Assembly: GCA_032209605.1 (NCBI GenBank)
Contig: JASFXZ010000003.1
Location: forward strand, 28,236,762 to 28,300,761
Length of the DNA stretch: 64,000 nucleotides
Direction: 5' to 3'
Source of the DNA: Mactromeris polynyma
Taxonomy: Eukaryota; Mollusca; Bivalvia; Venerida; Mactridae
Under the pieces are notes generated by a model. The model did no database searches and was not told the DNA's origin. It saw nothing but the letters and a program-made list of their open reading frames with translations. The position numbers and the translations under genes are program-made. Positions within the stretch are counted from its first letter, which is position 1. Each line of letters begins with the position of its first letter. Shown here piece after piece: positions 58,801-64,000 of this stretch.

Positions 58801-61800
58801 CGTCTTACTCCTGATTCGCAGGTCGTGAGTTCGAGCCTCGCGCTGAGCGTCTTACTCCTGATTCGCAGGTCGTGAGTTCGAGCCTCGCGCTGAGCGTCTT
58901 ACTCCTGATTCGCAGGTCGTGAGTTCGAGCCTCGCGCTGAGCGTCTTACTCCTGATTCGCAGGTCGTGAGTTCGAGCCTCGCGCTGAGCGTCTTACTCCT
59001 GATTCGCAGGTCGTGAGCTCGAGCCTCGCGCTGAGCGTCTCACTCCTGATTCGCAGGTCGTGAGTTCGAGCCTCGCGCTGAGCGTCTTACTCCTGATTCG
59101 CAGGTCGTGAGCTCGAGCCTTGCGCTGAGCGCCTTACTCCTGATTCGCAGGTCGTGAGTTTGAGCCTCGCGCTTAGCGGGAATTTATCACGAATTTCAGA
59201 ATTCCTGAATTAGGCGCAAGTACTGACTAGTAACTCAGATAGTGCTCGTCGAGAGTAATTAATATGATTTGTAAAAACTTGTTTCACAATCGACTTAAAA
59301 TACTGAAATTTCAATTAAAACTGAAAATGCAAAATTTCACAGATTAGTTGCATAAGTCGCATTTCTTTCCTCAGAAATTAGCATTAATCCATAAGACCAA
59401 ACATACAGAGATATTAACCACTATGTATGTTATCAAGAATACATTCTGGTATTCCTTTATAAACATATCAAGTCCAAATATTTTAAAAACAAGATAACAA
59501 TCTGCATAACAATAATAGCGTGAGGTAGTTGATTACTCCTTTTGTATTTATTACAAAGTAATGTTGTAAAGAAGTCCTGTTTGTCGCGTCTATAATATCT
59601 TCCTGGTTTGTCTGTTTTACATTGACATATGATACACAAACTCTCCTGCTGCGGATTATTTTGGAATAATTGCGTGAATAATTATGCATATTTCAACCAC
59701 TTAATATATAGATGTAATATTTCACCCAAATGACTCACGAAAACACCAATGTCCGATTAAACTTTGGTAATTGGTGTATATTTACGTGCATTGCGTCTCA
59801 AATATTGTACAGATGTGTATGCAGTATAGGCCACCCTGTGTGATTTGCTGTACCTGGAATGGGCCGATTTATCGATTATTTCGAAACCTTTTTCTGTATA
59901 AACTTGTTTAGATCGGGAAAATGAAACGGAAAATATCCTACGCGGAGGAACCCAAAGAACATTGAATCGAGACCAATGTTAAAGGATTGTTCGGGATATC
60001 ATGTTACCGCATGTTTTTTTTATTAAAGATGTACTCGTATGTTGTCCATCTGAACGTAAACTATTTGAACAGGCTAGATACAGTGTTGTTACTATATTGG
60101 CTAAAATTGCAATGTATAATACCAATGTGAAACTCTCGTTATATCATGTTAAGCAGGGACAAAACTTGTAAAAAGCCCCGCTTGTTTGTAAAAATATTTT
60201 TAATAAAAATATTTTACAAACTACTTTTTTCGAATAATACAGAGGAGTACATTATTAATATATCCTTTGATAATGCGTATTTATTTATGTTTTAACAAGG
60301 TGAAATATATATTTTCCTGTTTGTGTCGGTAAAAAATGAAAACAAAAATAACCATACTATTACTTTAAGTGGTTGTCTTAAGATCTCTGGATAACGTTGT
60401 AAATATACAGATCTCAAACAAAGGATGATGGATTTGTAAATGCAGGTTTATTAAACGTTTATTAAATCTGTTAAAAGGAGCATTTTCATAAAACGGTTGA
60501 AATTATCGTGTCTCCACATCTTTTCAACCTTCATGCCAGTTTCTGTTTGATACATAAAGCGTAATCTAAACTAAACAAAGAAGTTTCATTGGTATTTCAT
60601 TAAGTAGACTTTAAAGGTATATATCGTATGAGATTCAACAGGTTTGTACTACCAAGCATCAGCCAACACACCTACGTGTTTACACAAATAAATAATAGTT
60701 TGTATCTAATGTACCTATGACTCAAACAATTCGAATTCCGGAAAAGAATGCGGTGATGTATTTAAATGTTACATATAATTTACACGTGTACAATAATTTA
60801 AAGGTGCTTGGCTCTCGTGGAGTACGTGGACAGAATGTGGGGTAACTTGTGGAATTGGTATACATGTAAGATATCGTTCTTGTAACACAACTGACAGCAC
60901 TGGTTGTGTAGGAATATACAAACAGACAGAGGAATGTACCGCCATATCATGTCCAGGTAAATAAAGAGGGGCTCAGCAGTAAAATGAGCTATACGCCACA
61001 AGTTATTTTTGATTATATTTTTTTCATTTATGTTTTACCATATGTTTATTATGTGGAGCATACAAACTGCATATATTTATCAATGTAATACTTCCCTTAG
61101 AATAATTAAGTATCGGTATAGCAGAGTCTCTTCATACAGAACTATTGTCAACCAAGATCATATTTCAGTTCATTTTAGCAGGCGCGTAGCTTCCTGTACG
61201 CAAACTGTGCAGTTGTCTACACATATTTATCAAAATAGAAAAAATAAAACTCTAAGAATGCAATAATGTAAAGCATTTGTTAGTTTATGAATATGTCGTA
61301 CTTCAAAATTGACTCGAGATAATCCATCACATTGCACCACTAAAATGAACTTTGTCCGGTAGAACGTATTCCTATACCGATGGATGACGTGTGTACACAT
61401 ACCATAAGCCCTTGCTACGCCCAAAATTAGTATTCTAAGCGTGTTTCATCGATTGTTTGTGTCGGAGGGCGAAATTACGACCAAACATAGATACAGTAAG
61501 TTAACTGGCGCATGTGATTTCCAAATATAAGCAGCCTGTGAAAAGTGAACGTGATAATAGCAATACATATACAAGGTTCTTTGGAAACTATGTCAGCTAA
61601 AGAAAGCCAACAAGTAAAATGTGCGGATGTTACGAGGAGGGAATTGAAAGTGTGATATGGAAGAAATTTGAGATAATTATATGACCGTCCTCAGTTCATG
61701 CATGTATATTCTAATTTGCAGTGTATGGAGTGTGGAATACTTGGTCATCATGGGGTAACTGTGATGTATCATGTGATAATGGTGTACATACACGTACAAG

Positions 61801-63980
61801 GCTATGCGTAAAAAGTAACACCGATGATTTTGACTGTGTCGGATCAGTGGAACAAACATCATTGTGTTCACACGGACCATGTCCAGGTATAACAATGTAT
61901 ATGACAAATGCAGTCGAAGGTAGGGCGGTTAGCAAAGTAATTGACTTAAATTATATTCATAAGGGTTATGTTTGACTACTGTTTGAATTTCGATTAAATC
62001 TTCTTTCATTGAAGTTTGAAGATTGTCCCGTATACACAAAAAGCAGAGGACTACACCTGCACTCAAATTCGAACATTCACTCAAATTATTGTTGATTTAC
62101 TTTTAAATGCTATTCACAAAGACATAATTAGAGAAATATTTGTGTTGAAGCACTCAGATATTTGCAGTTGGTCTATCGTGCGTATAATACTTGAGAATGC
62201 TTCGTTAATACAGAGTTGAGTGATTAAGTTGAAAACTCAACTAATCTGAGTGTTAGGATAGACTCAAAATGATAATGTCCGTGTATATGATCCAGTTTAA
62301 TATTAAAAAGTTCACATACAGATTGTTCAAAGGTGTGTATGTCTGGATCACTGAACACAGAATGCAACATGTGCGTATGTAACCAGAATATCACTGGTCA
62401 AGTTGTCTCAACCACTAATGTTCGAATCCCTGGTGTCTCAATACATGCCAATACTCCTGAAAAGAAGCTGTTAGCAACGAGTGACGCGGGTGGGGAATTC
62501 ACCCTGATGAACTTCTGTACCGGTAATAAAATTGTTGCCGAGTTGACTGGCTTTGTGACACAAACTGTGGAAATCAGCACACTTACTCCTACGCTGACTC
62601 TGCAGACCATTGGTATGTTACCTGTTTATTTTAACAACTTCAGTATCATTGCTTATTAATCTATGTAAGATTATCTTGGTTACTATAGTAATAGATCAAC
62701 AAAGGAACACCACCCGGTTAACTCAGCTGGTAGAGCGCTTGGTTTTCTCCCAGGAGATTCGGGTTCAATTGCCGGGTGGTGCAGGTCATGAAATTCTTTG
62801 AATAATGGCAAGGGTCTTTTGTCCTCAACTATCCTCATGTGGAATGGTTAACTGCTTTTAGAAGGGCAGGTTAGTACTGGTTGTTCTTTTATTCCAGGAA
62901 CACTGGATAGGTCAACTGACCGCCAGATGTAACTGAGAATACTGTTGGAAATAACGTTAAACCCAACAAAAATCAGAACGTTTTAAATTCTAGGTCTACA
63001 TAAACGTGAATGGTTTGTCAGTGTTGTTTAACCGACAATCGATGCGTAAGATACACTTGTATACGCTCACGGCGGGTTGGAGACATTTTGACAATATGCA
63101 TGAAAGTAACTCATGGCAAACACACGTCATTTAACAACCATGTTTTTAATATGTAATAAACGTTACCAGCACAGGTGTTTCCTTCACTGACTTAATCAGT
63201 TCTCCATATACTAACGCATTTTATTATTACTGAGTGTTAATGCAGTTTTGTATTACAATGAGTGTTCATTGTATTGTTAGAGCTTCCGTACATAAAGACT
63301 GAACCACGGCGCAAGGCACGGGTCGTTGGTGAGGACGTGACACTTTGTTGCTCTGCCGAGGCAAATCCAAATATAACGAACTATGAATGGTAAGTTTCTT
63401 TGTCACAATGCGCCACATTTTTTATCCATCTTTATGAGATATTCGTCTATTTAGAAACGATATTAAAATCCGGTTTTTTCATTGTGTACGGAAAGTTGAA
63501 ATATTTACCTAATAAAACTCAAACTCGAGAGTTTACAATCTGTATCATGTAATGGGTCGTTGATAATACTTTTAGTATGTATAACAATCAATAATGGTTA
63601 CAGTGATTTCAGCATTGTAATATCTTCAACTAGCTCTAAAAGTACAGTGCCTTTGTATCTGTGCTTTAAAGTTACTCACATGTTGAATATTCGAAATTAC
63701 GAAATAAACGGCCATTTAAATATAGCCTTTGTATAAAAATGTAATTAATTGTATTCAAAGAAAGACAGCACATGTTCATTCATTACCAAGTAAAGAAGCA
63801 AACGATGTCTATTATTTCTAAGGTTCAAGGACTCGGTATTACTAGAGGCATCTATATACCCTAACGGCACTACATTATCTCTAGAACTACTTCAAGTTTC
63901 GGACAGCGGGAAATATTCTTGCAAAGGCAACAATGATTATGGTGGAATAGAATCACAGAAAGTCGACCTGACAGTAAAAG
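55560..63980 (+). CDS. Gene E: divergent CILP-like type II membrane protein (3' end outside window)
   Basis: Exons: 55560-55896, 56161-56259, 56752-56850, 60804-60956, 61722-61886, 62322-62612, 63281-63389, 63823-63980, giving 470 codons plus one base in one open frame with canonical splice sites. Order: cytoplasmic tail of about 80 residues, membrane segment, Thr/Ser-rich stalk (one exon present twice), two TSP1 repeats, Cys-linker/regulatory-like domain, and an Ig domain split at the same Trp codon as in A-C. Sequence identity to A/B is modest, so E is an old paralogue. A CILP-type final exon is expected to the right of the window. It is transcribed away from pseudogene C. Confidence 0.82.
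56161..56259 (+). CDS. Gene E exon 2: stalk exon, first copy
   Basis: 99 nt, phase 1-1: GDSDLKTTDGGLQQTTSSPQ and on to DDTDKV; Thr/Ser/Gln/Pro-rich. It has a canonical ttacag acceptor and gtatgt donor. It lies inside a 590-bp tandem duplication. Confidence 0.75.
56752..56850 (+). CDS. Gene E exon 3: stalk exon, second copy
   Basis: Identical in sequence to 56161-56259, with the same splice sites. Since the exon is 99 nt and phase 1-1, including both, either or neither keeps the frame. Confidence 0.72.
56919..57093. mobile_element. MITE with CAGT ends in gene E intron 3
   Basis: 175 bp, starting cagtaaaacttcaataacaa and ending gaggctttactg, flanked by TA on both sides (56917-56918, 57094-57095), which suits a pogo/Tc1-type element. 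A 3'-truncated twin lies at 56328-56500, and relatives lie at 14389-14548 and 33553-33655. Confidence 0.7.
57096..58596. other. Gene E intron 3, first part
   Basis: 57240-57850 is related to 1150-1450 (for example gaaggttaagatgtgttgtg; agcaaagccatgttag). 58200-58445 holds about three diverged 80-85-bp units (gatcagtg..., tgtggccttccctgcccc / tgtggcattccctgccca). The open frame over them is not taken as a gene. Confidence 0.45.
58597..59182. repeat. 47-bp minisatellite derived from a tRNA-like B box, 12 units
   Basis: The unit contains gattcgcaggtcgtgagttc, then gagcctcgcgctgagcgtct. Gattcgcagg recurs every 47 bp from 58625 to 59142. Each unit holds gagttcgagcc, a match to the Pol III B-box consensus GTTCGANNCC. 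The left flank (tagtggtcatgaggtgcagc) looks like the A-box half of the tRNA-like source. It lies in intron 3 of gene E and is much more GC-rich than its surroundings. Confidence 0.85.
59183..60803. other. Gene E intron 3, last part
   Basis: AT-rich, no repeat or gene recognised; ends at the aatttaaag acceptor of the TSP1-1 exon. Confidence 0.4.
60804..60956 (+). CDS. Gene E exon 4: TSP1 repeat 1
   Basis: 153 nt, phase 1-1: AWLSWSTWTECGVTCGIG, RYRSCNTTDSTGC, ending ISCPG. Trp ladder, C-x-x-T-C-G motif and six Cys. The acceptor is tttaaag (weak pyrimidine tract) and the donor gtaaat. It is preceded by a 3.95-kb intron. Confidence 0.82.
61722..61886 (+). CDS. Gene E exon 5: TSP1 repeat 2
   Basis: 165 nt, phase 1-1: VWNTWSSWGNCDVSCDNGV through HGPCPG. 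Trp ladder and C-D-V-S-C motif. The acceptor is ttgcag and the donor gtataa. Confidence 0.83.
62322..62612 (+). CDS. Gene E exon 6: Cys-rich linker and regulatory-like domain
   Basis: 291 nt, phase 1-1: DCSKVCMSGSLNTECNMCVC, ITGQVVSTTNVRIPGVSI, GGEFTLMNFCTGNKIVAELT. It has the same Cys spacing as A/B, and a clearer carboxypeptidase-regulatory-like pattern than in them (GQV...I.GV.I...T...G.F.L...). Confidence 0.8.
62708..62975 (+). repeat. Molluscan-type SINE in gene E intron 6
   Basis: The tRNA-like head (62710-62783) has CACCCGG/CCGGGTG acceptor arms, AACTCAGCTGGTAGAGCGC as A box, a 5-7-5 anticodon arm CTTGG-TTTTCTC-CCAGG and GGGTTCAATTGCC as a shortened B box. The T-arm is too short for a working tRNA. 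The body and tail (ggataggtcaactgaccgcc, cgttaaacccaacaaaaatc) resemble the conserved 3' domain of bivalve/gastropod SINEs. Confidence 0.7.
63281..63389 (+). CDS. Gene E exon 7: Ig domain, first half
   Basis: 109 nt: LPYIKTEPRRKARVVGEDVT, then LCCSAEANPNITNYEW; the Trp codon is split by the intron as in A-C. The acceptor is ttgttag and the donor gtaagt. Confidence 0.82.
63823..63980 (+). CDS. Gene E exon 8: Ig domain, second half
   Basis: 158 nt: FKDSVLLEASIYPNGTTLSL, SDSGKYSCKGNNDYGG, ending VDLTVK. The D-x-G-x-Y-x-C pattern of Ig domains is intact. The donor gtaaat starts at 63981, just before the window ends. Confidence 0.82.
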
Positions 63981-64000
63981 GTAAATACATCTACGTAAAT

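Noticed and set aside
58597..59182. Cluster of tRNA genes
   Set aside because: Each 47-bp unit has only the B-box/T-arm part; no acceptor, D or anticodon arms per unit.
62710..62783. Functional tRNA gene (Glu-like anticodon TTC)
   Set aside because: T-arm too short; it is fused to a SINE body and tail.

Overview
The window is AT-rich eukaryotic DNA with short exons, GT-AG introns and many decayed mobile elements. It is most likely from a bivalve mollusc. The evidence is a SINE whose 3' tail resembles the bivalve/gastropod type (ends near 62972), a 'gagggccat...tggccct' dispersed repeat of a kind I associate with bivalves, and a local expansion of CILP-like (cartilage intermediate layer protein) genes. 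I cannot name the species.

Layout. 1-13.8 kb: no gene I can support; diverged duplicated segments, a 102-bp tandem array (about 8.07-8.70 kb) and a small inverted-repeat element (about 10.01-10.26 kb). 13.8-27.7 kb: segmental-duplication unit 1, holding gene A (minus strand, 26606 to 19540, eight exons, intact). 29.97-30.43 kb: relic D, two decayed exons of a further copy. 30.65-32.7 kb: nested inverted-repeat elements. 32.8-48.1 kb: duplication unit 2, holding gene B (minus, 46698 to 39909, eight exons, one 1-bp frameshift). 48.1-55.4 kb: unit 3, holding pseudogene C (minus, 53771 to 48113, many lesions). 55.56-64 kb: gene E (plus strand, divergent from C, eight exons seen, runs off the window).

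The genes share one architecture. A short cytoplasmic N-terminus and one hydrophobic segment (a type II signal anchor) lead to a Ser/Thr/Gly-rich stalk. Two thrombospondin type 1 (TSP1) repeats follow, then a Cys-rich linker with a carboxypeptidase-regulatory-like beta-sandwich, one Ig domain split over two exons, and, in A and B, one long final exon with the CILP-type C-terminal region and a furin-type polybasic site. All stalk, TSP1 and linker/regulatory exons begin and end in phase 1, as does the Ig exon pair. The two Ig exons are exactly 109 and 158 nt in A, B and E. Spliced lengths: A 1355 aa; B would be 1183 aa if the missing base were restored; E 470 codons up to the window edge.

Vertebrate CILPs are secreted matrix proteins. 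A membrane-anchored, stalked CILP with a conserved polybasic cleavage site is the most interesting biology here. The cluster also records its history: duplication, B/C-specific insertions, a probable gene-conversion tract in the last exon, decay of C and D, stalk-length change (23 versus 6 decapeptides) and a fresh tandem duplication of E exon 2. All exon models were made by eye from splice sites, reading frame and comparison between copies; no expression data or database search was available.
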